This document shows, piece after piece, positions 34,826-45,700 of a stretch of DNA of 64,000 nucleotides (its first letter is position 1; each line of letters begins with the position of its first letter). Origin of the DNA: Lenzites betulinus. Its lineage: Eukaryota; Basidiomycota; Agaricomycetes; Polyporales; Polyporaceae. Location: NCBI GenBank assembly GCA_022264855.1, contig JABYQU010000027.1:186001-250000 (forward strand), written 5' to 3'. The position numbers were made by a program, and so were the translations under genes. The notes under the pieces are model-generated. The model worked only from the letters and a program-made list of their open reading frames with translations. It made no database searches and was not told the origin of the DNA.

Positions 34826-37159
34826 ATGGACAACGGCCCCAGCGACGTCGAGATGGCCCCCGACGACGCCCACGACGACCGCTCGGCCGAATCCGCCTCC
34901 GAGGACGACGACGCCTCCGAGTCCCCGCCCCCCTCCGAGTCCTCGCCAGCGCACCACCCCCTCCCCATCGACGACGCTGACCACACTCCCCCCCACAACC
35001 TCGCACTACCCCTCACTGATGTTCCTGATGGCTCCGTATCCGCCAGCGAGGCCACGCCCGCCCGCGACGACCCCAAGGGCAAGAAGGCGAAGCCATCATC
35101 GTCCAACGTAGCCGCAGCCGCCCCGGGCGCCAAACCCAAGTCCTCCAAATCCGCCGCCCCTCGTGCCTCCTCGCCGTCCCCGCCCCCGCCCCCGGCCCGC
35201 CGCGTGCTCGAGACGATCCGGCTCGACATCAAGCTCGGCGGCCCCGACGACTACGAGGTCAATGTTTCCGAGCTCGCGAAAGCCACCGGGCAGCGCCAGG
35301 CGACGCCCGTCCCGGAGCCGAAACGGGCGGACTCCTCCGACGAGAGCGACGGCGACGACGATGGCGACGAGAAGGAAAAGGACGCCGCACTAGCCGTCAG
35401 TGCGGCAGAGACGGGGACGAAGAAACGCAAGAAGGTCCGTGTGGTGTTTCAGGACAACGTCGACCCGCCCTCACTCACCGCTATCCCCCGACAGCGGCGG
35501 AATCACGCGTCCGAATACTACGACACCGCGGACCCCTTTATCGACGACTCGGAGCTCGCGCAGGATGAGCGCACCTTCTTTGCACAGACAAAGCAGAAGG
35601 GGTTCTATGTTTCGAGTGGGCAAGTTGCACTCCTCAACAAGTACGTCGCTACCTCCGTTCCACATGCGCGCTTCCTAACTGTTGCATCTCAGAGCACCAC
35701 AGCGAAAGCCCAAGTCAAAGAAAGTCAACATTCTTGCGCCTTCCGCGTCCGTTACTGCGGCGTTGTCTAGCGCAAACCTCCCGTTACCTGCACTCTCGGG
35801 ATCTGCGTCTGCTGGCCCCTCGAATGGCAGCACGCGGGTGAGGATCAAGGTTGACGATGGCTCTGCGGACGCGCCGATCGCTCTGCTGTCCGATGGGGAC
35901 GAAGCAAGCGGGAAACTCAAGCGGAAGATGAGTGAGACACAGTCCGTGGCAAGCAGTACGGGAGATGGGAGTGTGAAGAAGCGGCGGAAAACGGTTGAAA
36001 TTGTGGGTGCACGCGCTCGGTATTACGATGCACAATCACTCATACCCTTTGCAGCAGCCTTTCCACCCCGATCTCGAAGCAGCTATTGACGTGCTGAAGG
36101 AAGCGATCGCGAAGGAGAGCTGGGATGTCAAGGGCAAGTTCCCGCCTTCACTCAAGCCAGTGCTCGCGCAGGTCGCGCTCAAGGCGGTCATCCTTGGGGA
36201 GTATGACGAGAACTTCTTCAACCTCATGCCGCGATTATTCCCGTATAACAAGTTCACGATGACGGTATGCGTTTATCAACATTTCATCGGTTCGCTATGC
36301 TCATGAATGTCTCAGAAACTGATCAAACGCACGATTTGGCGAGATCACACGAATCTGCTGATGGACCGTCAGACGTCACTCATCGAGGAGCTGCGAGTGC
36401 TGGCGGAGGAAGGGTTCCCGAAGGCGAAAGAGGAGTGGGAAAAGAGTGTCGCGCAGTGGGGTAAGTTTCTCCCTTTACTCTCTTTGGGAAGTACTAACTG
36501 CTGGTCTAGAAAAACGACAAGAGCGGGCAAAAGGCGATGCTACTGGGGAGCCTGCCAATGGCGTAGCACACTCGACCGAAGGCTCTCCAGTTGTGAGCGA
36601 CGCGCAGGCCACACCAAGCATCGGCCCCTCAGCGCTGGATGCGCGGCCACCGGTGGACGACGGGGTGGATCATGACGACGGCGGACCCGCGGGGAAGGGC
36701 GGCAAGGATACCCACCCACCGGCGCAGCGATACAGGTTGACGGACCAGATGAAGCAGATCATCTGGCAGCTGGTGTGTCTGAGCAACGAGTGCTGTCGGA
36801 TCGAGAACGAGAAGAAGTGGGTGCATGCGTGTACTGTGGGTTGTGGGTGTGCTGACGGGCTGTGGGTGTGTCGCAGCCAACTCGAGAGCTCGAACCAGAT
36901 CGTGAGCGACCAGGGCGTGCGGAAGACGTTGTACCAGAAGGTGTGTCCTCACCCCAATACGTGAATCGAAGTGCGATCAGCTCATGGCATCACTGTAGAT
37001 CGTAGCTGCTTTCCCGGATGGCTGGCTCTCGTCGGGTCAGATATCTCGAGAAGGTGCGTATTCAGAGCTCATTCGTGCGCGTATCGACTAACACAAAGCG
37101 GGCATACAGTGAGCGTCATGAAGAAGAAATACGAGAAGGAGTCGATGGAGGTCGAATGA
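34826..37159 (+). CDS. HPC2: Hpc2/ubinuclein, HIR histone chaperone subunit
   Basis: Ubinuclein-type subunit of the HIR (HIRA) complex, which deposits histone H3-H4 independently of replication in the nucleus. The N-terminal 120 residues from ATG 34826 are acidic and S/P-rich, followed by ARRVLETIRLDIKLGG, another acidic stretch and a basic TKKRKKVRVVF. The signature Hpc2-related domain follows: ASEYYDTADPFIDDSELA, then FFAQTKQKGFYVSSG. After an intron near 35,642 come a basic nuclear-type segment (APQRKPKSKK, VKKRRKTVEI) and the ubinuclein middle domain (ESWDVKGKFPPSLKPVLAQVA, LMPRLFPYNKFTM, LIKRTIWRDHTNLL). The C-terminal part has YRLTDQMKQIIWQLVCLSNE and ends MKKKYEKESMEVE with the stop at 37157-37159. 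About nine exons. Confidence 0.88.
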
Positions 37160-39404
37160 ACGCTTGCCGCCTTTCCGCCCGTGCTCCCCTCATCTGCTTG
37201 GCTTCGTCGCATGCACAATGGCGCCCGCAAGTCCGCTTCCGCTCCAGTACTCCCCTACTTATTCTGTCCAGTATTATTCGGCATACTCGTACCCTTGGTT
37301 AGTTAGCAGTATTGTACTCGTGTATGATAATGTAGCACCCCCGCGGCCACCCTGGGCCTGCGCCCTCTTGGTCTTCTGCCTTTCGTCATGATATCGATGT
37401 TCGTGCTATATCGCAGTCTTGTGTGGACGAGTGTTCGGACTGCAGTTGATACGGGTATCTACAAGTACTATTGATCATGGCAGTAGCGCCTAGCTATGCC
37501 GTTCGCCAGGCCCTCCCTCCGCATCTGGTTCTCCATCGCGACGAGCTCCCAGTACTCCGGGTACCACCCTCCGTCGCGGTCTTCGTGTACCATGGAACCT
37601 GCAACTTGAACTGAGTAACTTAGTTCAGCCCGGAAGTTTCCGGAGCATTGCATACTACATGTAAGCGCTTGTGCCTACTGGTAGTACTATTCCCCCTCGA
37701 GTTTCTTATCCACGACTTTCTTGCTCCCGAGAACCATGATGAACATTTTCCAACAGATCAAAATGCACAACCTGAAACATCCTGATGGTCCACAGTCACG
37801 GCCAATTCACGTGGCAAAGCATAATATGGATAATGACTCGAACCGCCGGTCTCGAAGTTTACTTACTACTAACACCTTCAACCCATCTTAGCCACGAACA
37901 GGAAAGTTGTGGCAACAGTCATGCTAAGGGATTCGATCGGGCATCAGCCAGTCTTTCTTTCAGTATCTGTCTCACGCGTCAATGCGGAAGCACGATGCAG
38001 GTACGACATATCCGTTATGGTAAGCGAGTGTTATTCACCCTGGGCGCCGACATTAATATCGTATGTAGCAATGAAGGGCCATTTGCGCGCTGTACCAGTG
38101 TCGCCCACGGCTCAGTACAGGGGTCGGTTCTATTCCCCTTACGTGTTGAAGGTACGTTCGCAGAAACGAACGCGCCCTCATTTACTCATTCGGGTCATTC
38201 CAACGCAGCAGGCGAGCAATGTACATACAGTCAGCACAAAGTCGCCTCGGAGTCTTCACTAACCGGCGGTACCACCTTTGGGAAGATCATGCTCCCTGCT
38301 TTGTACTAGGACACAGCTGTCTCCCGGGCCCTCTGTTGGTTCGAGAGCAAAAGCCGGCGTCAGACTGACCCCAAGGGTACATGTCCGAACCAGTGCATGG
38401 ATGGCCTGGACTCTCCTCGTTTAACTGGGTATCGTATTGTCGCCGTTATCAATTTGATACGCCCCTCACAAGAGTTTTAGGACAGCCGGGTGCTGTGACC
38501 ACTATCGGCGCCATACTTGGCTGTCCGACTCTACGTATAGTCTATCGACCGAACTTACCGCCTTAGCGTGGCTCGTCGAGCGCCCGCAATCGTAAGAAGA
38601 CGAATATTTCCGTTAGTGCACTGCTGAAATCGAGCCCCGGTCGTAGGTAAGCCGCTTACGCTTGCCTCGCGCCTTCATTGCCATTATTCGACGCCCGTCT
38701 GAAACAAACAGGGTCAGCAGGACATGACATGGTGGCGCTCGTAGCAACGTAGCCACGTCCGATGCCCACCGTCGCGAATTTCCGGCATGTACTATGATGT
38801 AGCCTCCATGCATGGATTCAGGAACATCTGAAGAGCGCGCCTGCATCGTCCGTTTCTAAGTACGCGTATGCGTGCCGGGTCGAACACGCTATAACCTTGC
38901 CGTCAAGTTCCGTGCCATAGCCATGCCCCTCCCGCCGGCGATGTTTTGTTTTACCCGCTGCGATACGCTCAGAACGCTTACTGCACGCCCGTACGTCACC
39001 GCAGCCCTGATGTGTCCATCGACCCGTTGCAAAACAGGGTCGCGAGGAACCGCGCAGTTTTTCTGTTTAAATTTACCATCTTGCTCAGATGCGGGATGCA
39101 TCGATGAGTACCAGCCTCATCCACCCGTCGAGGGTGTCGCCAAATTTCCCAATCCTCCTTCGGAAGAGTGAGTCGCATGCCATATCTAGAGGTTGACTTT
39201 CGCTGAGGATATCGAGGTCTCAGGCCTCAAGCTCGACTCTGTCAACATCATTGGACGCGTGCGCGCGCGGTTCCTTGCTATGACTAAGTAATCATGAGAG
39301 GATGAACTGACGTATATAATCTAGTGGATGCGCTATTATACAGAAATAATACAAGTAGGTACCGGTTAAGCTAAAAGAAAAAAGGCGAAACGATGAGAAA
39401 CCGA
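37160..39404. other. Gene-poor stretch with scattered protein-like pieces
   Basis: No convincing gene in about 2.2 kb. Short frames with some protein character appear at 37468-37653 (-), 37909-38262 (+) and 38872-39171 (+), but none has splice-consistent partners or a known domain. They may be gene relics. The right end borders the tRNA gene. Confidence 0.35.
37468..37653 (-). pseudogene. Possible gene fragment
   Basis: A 61-codon minus-strand frame whose second half, GGWYPEYWELVAMENQMRR, looks like genuine protein (aromatic and charged residues in a balanced pattern). An upstream exon could not be found. It is too short to assign. Confidence 0.25.
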
Positions 39405-39476
39405 TGGACATTCAGGGGATTGAACCCTGGACCTCACGCATGCGAAGCGTGCGCGCTACCACTGTGCCAAATGCCC
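39405..39476 (-). tRNA. tRNA-Ala(CGC): tRNA-Ala (CGC)
   Basis: A complete 72-nt cloverleaf on the minus strand. The acceptor GGGCATT pairs with AATGTCC (one G-U), with discriminator A. The D stem is GCAC/GCGC with one mismatch. The anticodon stem CACGC/GCGTG is perfect and encloses TTCGCAT, giving anticodon CGC for the alanine codon GCG. The T stem CAGGG/CCCTG encloses TTCAATC. No intron and no encoded CCA. It lies about 440 bp left of the tandem repeat boundary. Confidence 0.93.
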
Positions 39477-39915
39477 CGCGCCTGTTTTTTGATTTCAGTC
39501 TTTCTGACGTTGTGCCGGTTGCACTTACGCTTGCAGCCTATATGGGCTGTCAGTACACACAACAACTCAGAGTCATAATATTAATAACAATAGGGACGTT
39601 TTGTTCGCAATATATATTGTTGGTGCAATACAATTAGTAAGCTGGAGCAGTCCAGTTGGAGCAACGAAACGGGACTCTCGACATGCATAGGCGCCCCCGC
39701 GCAGAGCCTGCAGCCGATATATGCCGAAAAAGTATGTGGAGCGGTTTGGAGAGTGTGTGGCACTCATCCACTCAATACTGAAATAACCCCCTTGTGATCC
39801 AGTCCAAATTGCGTTTCAAAACGTCCCTAATCGCTCACCTCGCAACAGGTTTCGCCCGTGACAGAAGGTGGATATGGGCATAAAGATGCCAAGGATACTT
39901 GGCCAAACTAGCTGC
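39477..39915. other. Left flank of the tandem repeat
   Basis: A/T-richer than the repeat to the right and without a supported gene. Similarity to the sequence preceding the other repeat units ends at about 39,916, so this is the unique border of the array. Confidence 0.45.
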
Positions 39916-40222
39916 GGGGTAACCCCTAACCCCACAAGATCTGAATACAGGGTTGAGATCGGGACGTCTGAATCTGGGCGAGCGGGGCAAGCATAATGGG
40001 AGTACGGGCCTCCTCCTCGTACTACCTCCTCTCTTCTTCTCCCCATCCCACTTCCCCCACGACCTTTCTCACACTACTCTCACCTGAGAGAGGCACAGAG
40101 CAGACGCCCACGTAACCGGGAAGCTTAAATCTGACCAAATCACGTTGTGGAGGAGCGAGCGGAGTATGAAGTCAGGTCAGTCGCGCGCAACCTTCGCATC
40201 TCTCTCTCACCCCATCTCCACC

Positions 40223-42745
40223 ATGGCCACAGCAACAGCAAAGAACTCCATCTATGGCTTCCCCGGCTCCGTCGAGGTGTCCACCGAGGTCGTCCCAGGC
40301 GAGACCCGCATACGCAGGCTGCGCATGACCAAGGACAAGCTCACGACCGAGCCCGAGGAGGGCATCGCCGTCATACCCGACATCCTCGACTACGCCGCCC
40401 GCACGCACGGCGCCAAGAACTCCCTGGGCTGGCGAGACGTCGTCGCCGTGCACGAGGAGAAGAAGGACGTGAAGAAGATCGTCGGCGGCAAGGAGGTCAC
40501 GGAGACGAAGACGTGGAAGTACTTTGAGCTGAGCGACTACAAGTACGTCTCCTTTGTGCAGGTGAAGGAGACCGCGCAGGAGGTCGCCGGCGGCCTGCTC
40601 AAGCTCGGCGTCAAGAAGGAGGACATTATCAACATCTACGCGTCGACGAGGTACGGACGCCCCATCTCGCTTCCGCGTGCTGCTCCTCACCGACCCGCAC
40701 AGCCCGAGCTGGCAGTTCCTCTCGTATGGCTGCAACCTCATCGGGACTGCCATTGCCACCGCGTACGACACCCTGGGCGAGTCCGGTCTGCAGCACTCGC
40801 TCAACGAGCCCGAGTGCGTCGGCATGTTCACCAATGCGGACTTGCTCCCGGTTGTCGCCAACGTCGTGGCGAACGTGCCCTCGCTGCGTTTCATCATCTA
40901 CGATGGACAGCCGAAGCAGGCGCTGCTCGACAAAATCCGTGCGGCACGCGACGGTATCCAAGTCCTCACCGTGGACGAGCTGCGCGAGCTCGGGAAGGGC
41001 ACGTCGCCCGAGGACCTCAAGTCCCGCCGGCCGGTGTCCTCTGACACGTCGTGTATCATGTACACGAGTGGTACGACCGGGCCTCCGAAGGGTGTCGTAA
41101 TCACGCATGGGAACCTCATAGCTTCGGTCGGCGCTATCAAGCAGCTTCTCGGCCACCACCTGCGGGCAGACGACACCTTCATCGCGTACCTCCCGCTCTC
41201 GCATGTACTGGAGTTCATCGTGGAGCTCGCGCTGTTCTACGTCGGAATGACGTTTGGGTACGGGCGCGTCAAGACGCTGACGGACGCGTCAGTGCGCAAC
41301 TGCGTCGGCGACATCCGCGCGTTCAAGCCTACGATCATGATCGGTGTCCCGGCAGTCTGGGAGATGATTCGTAAGGGTATCCTGCAGAGGATCAACTCTG
41401 GTGGCAGCCTCAAGAAGGGCATATTCACGGGCGCATACACGCTCAAGAAAGCAGGCGTCCCCGGTCTCTCGCAGCTCGCGGACTCCGCCGTCTTCAGCCA
41501 AATCAAGGCCGCGACGGGCGGGAGGTTGCGCCTCACCCTCTCCGGTGGCGCGGCGCTCAGCGCCGAGACACAGGAGTTCCTCTCGATAGCGCTCGTTACT
41601 GTGCTGCAGGGTGCGCCACCACAGTCCGCAGATCGCGCTAACCGTTGCTGACGATCGGGCCACAGGGTACGGCATGACGGAGTCGTGCGGCATGTGCGCC
41701 ATCATGCCCCCCGAGTTCATGCAGTACAACACGGTCGGGCTGCCGATGCCGTCGGTCGAGATCAAGCTGCTGGACGTGCCCGAGGCGGGGTACAAGTCGA
41801 CGAACGAGCTGCCGCAGGGCGAGGTGTGCTTCCGCGGGCCGTCGGTCACGAAGGGCTACTTCAAGCGCGACGACCTGAACAACGACGAGTCGATCTTCAC
41901 CAAGGACGGCTGGCTCCGGACGGGCGACGTCGGGCAGTGGAACCCGGACGGCACGCTGAGCCTCATCGACCGGTACGTGCTGCTGCGTCTCTCTCGCCAC
42001 CCGCGGTCGGCCGGGGCTGACGCGTCCGCTTAGTATCAAGAACTTGGTCAAGCTCCAGGGCGGCGAGGTGAGTCACTGCGCGCTCCGCGCACGATAGTGC
42101 GGCTGCTGACAGGCCTGCGCAGTACATCGCGCTCGAGCGCCTCGAGTCGATCTACAAGTCGTGCAATTTGGTGTCGAATATCTGCGTGCACGCGGACTCG
42201 AACGCGCGGCAGCCGATGGCGATCATCATCCCGAACGACGCGCACCTGCGGCACGCGCTCGACGGCAAGACGGGCAAGTCGCTCGCGGAGCTGTGCCACG
42301 ACCAGGCGGTGATCGACTTTGTGATGAAGGAGTGCAACGCGGTCGGGAAGAAGAACGGGTTCAAGCAGATGGAGCTCCTCCAGGCCGTCATCCTCATCCC
42401 GGACGAGTGGACGCCGGAGAGCGGGCTGCTGACGCCCGCGCAGAAGGTGCAGCGGAAGAAGGTCGCGGAGACGTACGCGAAGGAGATCAAGGTGCGTGTC
42501 TTTGGGGCTTCTTCTGTGTGTGCGGGTGGCTGGCGGCGGGTGGGTGGGTGGTGCAGACGGCGTGCGAGGGGCGCGAGGCGAGGGAGGTGAGTGGCGGGGG
42601 TGGAGGTGAGTGCAGACGTGGAGGATGCGGTGCTGACAGCATGCAGGGGATGCGGGGTGGGTGCAGGGTTGTCGCGGCTGTGTGTGCGCGCGCACGAGAT
42701 CGTACCGACGATATCGAGTACGTCGCGGTGTTCTATGGGGTGTAG
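40223..42745 (+). CDS. Long-chain acyl-CoA synthetase, copy A
   Basis: Activates long-chain fatty acids to acyl-CoA with ATP (ANL superfamily, fungal Faa1/Faa4 type), for lipid synthesis, beta-oxidation and fatty-acid uptake. Exons 40223-40650, 40703-41610, 41666-41972, 42034-42067 and 42123-42491 give exactly 682 codons. Motifs: CIMYTSGTTGPPKGVVITHG (P-loop), YLPLSHVLEFIVELALFYVG, LSGGAALSAETQEFL, GYGMTESCGM, and GWLRTGDVGQWNPDG with LIDRIKNLVKLQGGEYIALE (fatty-acyl signature), then PAQKVQRKKVAETY with the catalytic-lysine region. The last exon is unclear: after the donor at 42,492 the frame can continue from 42,557 and end at 42,745. That tail is unlike other family members, so only a few terminal residues are in doubt. 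Protein differences from copies B/C that I noticed: I/V in xIYDGQ, D/E in RxGIQ, K/R in YxSTNEL. No targeting peptide seen. Confidence 0.92.
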
Positions 42746-42782
42746 TTGGAGCTGGGACGCGGTGTTCTATGGGGTGTAGTTG
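42724..42782 (+). repeat. Short tandem duplication at the synthetase 3' end
   Basis: A 25-nt block containing GTTCTATGGGGTGTAGTTG occurs twice, 34 nt apart, so the in-frame stop TAG at 42,743 is itself duplicated. The same arrangement occurs in copy B (53,353-53,411). Confidence 0.75.
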
Positions 42783-45700
42783 CGACGGGGACTGTGGTAT
42801 GGGGGGGAGGACATGGCTTCGACGGGGAGCAAGTATGGAGCACCCATGTAGACTACAGCTCATATGTCAATATATTTCTTGGGTCTTCGAACTGTCTTCT
42901 ACCTGCTCCGACACCCTGCCTCTGCGACTCGAGTGTCTATGTACGTGTGTCTACCGTCTTGCATTCCGCCAATGTAGAGGCTCAGCGCGTCCCCGAGGCC
43001 AAGTACAGTGTGCTAGCGGCGCCTTCACTGGGTGACCATGCGCGCCCGCTGCCATAAATAAAATACCGCAGTTCTCCGCATTTACAAACAGGCGTCGTCC
43101 TGCCCCTGCGACCGCCCCGGGGAGGCGCATCTACGTGAATCGGGGGCCCTTGCGATCTTGGCATTTGTGTGTACACAGCCACCATGTACCCTGGGCGGCA
43201 TGCTGATTGCAACGCGTCGTCCGCGCGCGAGCCGCTCGCAAAGCACTCGGCCCTGCCCTTCCCGAGATTGAGCCCGCCGCTGCGGGAGATGCGCATTTTG
43301 TTTGTACGGACTCAGCGCAAACGGGCCACCGCAACGCGTACATTGTTCACAGCACACCGCCGTCGCAGGTTGCGAGAAAGCCAGTACCGGCGATGCTGGT
43401 TTGCCTGTCGACACGATGACACAACGAGCAGCTACTCACAGATGGCGCCGTGTTCCGCCGAATCAGTATCGTATGGCCCTGAAACGATGCAGTCGGCCCT
43501 CCGCCCTTCCGCCTGCGTTCATGTCGCTCCAACAGAGCCACGGCAGGATGCCCGCGTTTAGTGCATTCGGCACAACGTCCGCCGCCCGCCTCCTCACCCG
43601 CGCGGCTTTGTCGAGCGCGCAGGGAAGGCCCTCCTCGCATCTGTGGCCACAGTGCAAACAGAACGAGGTGCGCGGCCCCTGCATGCAGGGACATCAGCGC
43701 GGGATAGAGGGAGGCGCACCGAGCTAGTCGCCGGTGTCACTTACATATCACCTCGGATGACGACTCCCGCAGGACACCGCACATATGCATTTTGGGACCC
43801 CTTGCACGGCGACGGTGCAGCGACGGTGTACCGGGCTGCATGGCACAATAAACAGTCAGCATCGTCAGCGCGCGAGATGGGTGTAACGTACCAGTATTCG
43901 ACAGAGCACGCATGCTGAGTCGTCATGTTGTGAACATGGACCGGGTACCCAACCCTTGCGTCGCGTGCAGGGCCGTTGGATGCGCACGCAACATGCGAGT
44001 GAACTCTACGACTGGCTGCGGCCGTACTGGGTCAGGCCGTAGAGAATCGCCACGGCGCTGTGCTACTTTGTCCTCTGGGCATGCGAGAGCATAGACATAC
44101 ACAATGATCATCAAATATACCTCGCGCAGGATGCTCAGGGAGCGTGAGGCCCCATCCATGCGGCGTCGTACGTGGTGGGCGCTGCGCGAAGCGCACTGGA
44201 CACCCGGCAGCAGTGCTCATCAGTACAACCAACTCTGGGCGGGACGGTTTCGATGGCTTCTGCGGGCGCCGCTCGGAAAGACACGTCGTCAGCGGCGCGA
44301 CCATAGGCGGTCGCAAACGTACCATTTGCCGCTTGCATAGGAACGGCAGCCCTGGAGGCGGGCGGGCGGGCGAAACGCGCTGCGAGACAAAACGGGTGCT
44401 GCCATGCCCACATCGTGTGCATGGGCACGCCCCGGGGCGTTTGCGCTCAGTGCCGCGTAGGCCTCCAATGCAGCTCCCTTCTTGGTTCGAATGCAGTACG
44501 AGGTGTACCAGGTGCTCGCGGCAGGCACGGGGGCCGTAGGCGAAGCCACCTTCTGCGCTGCACCTGCCACGAGTCAGTCAGATCTGGACGACAGCTGAAT
44601 CGTTCGCGAGCTTACCCGACGAGTGAACGGGGAGGTGTGAGCGTTTGACTCCCCTGCAAGCGCAAGAGCGGCGCAACGCGGCCCTGCAGCATGCAAGTCG
44701 GGTTTAGTACGCTTCCGCTCGGAGCTGCTACCGATCACAGAGCGCCCGGCGCGCCACCGGTGTCGACACTCATTCCCTCCAGTTGCGCGGGCAGTCAGCA
44801 CACCCGCGCCCCGCGAGCGCGATATCTTACCAAATACGCCGCGTTGCGAGAGGGCACGAGCACGAGACAGCCCGAGAATGGGCGTCATCCTCCGCACACG
44901 CATGGACACCCCAGAATCATGGATCGCGCTGGAATTCGGCGAGCGTAGCGCGTTTTTGCAGACAGATGCACGTGTTGAGTTGCGCCGCGCGGGGACAAGG
45001 ACTTGCTGGCAGCTACGCGGGGACGGGGGCGCCAGCGCTGCTCGGTGAACATGGTACCGCTTCGTGCGAGGAACGACCGCGAGCCGAGACATTTGAGAAT
45101 GCAACCCTGCCGCGCAGCGCTCGCACTACCGTCCGCCTGACTGGGAGTCCAGTCGAAATTATTTTTGTCGCGGGATGCGCTGGAAGCTTCCTGGTGTGCG
45201 CGCCACGTACAGCGCAGCGCGTCGTGCAATTCACATTGCGAGGGGGTGAGGGGACGAGACGGTGTCGGCGCTTTCCGCCGCAATTGCACCAAATCATCGA
45301 AAAGTGCCGTGATTCGTTTCTGCTCGGATCGGGCTGAGAGTTTGTGGATTTAGCGCTTTTGTACAGACGATCCAACGTACCAAGTCTCGTGGCAGCGCGA
45401 CGCGATGCTTGGCAGCGGCGCACGAAACATTGTGTTTATGCACACCGGCGCGGGGATAACTCAGCGTGCTCTCCACGGATACGGCTGGAAATAGGTGAGA
45501 ACGGCGCGCTCATATTGCCCAGTAGACGTACCAAGTTACGCGGCGCTGCGATGAGCGGTTCGGCAGGGACGGGTGACTCACAACGGGGCGACGGGGTGCT
45601 CATACTCAAGCGGGACCTCGTCGAATCCGGCTGAAACTTAGTAGACATACGAGCCCTATGCTGGAGAGCTCATCTGTGAAAGCGCACGTCGTGCGGATAA

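Noticed and set aside
40172..40897. 241-codon minus-strand frame opposite the synthetase (and its copies at 50,801 and 61,430)
   Set aside because: It is a complementary-strand shadow of a high-GC coding exon with no domain.
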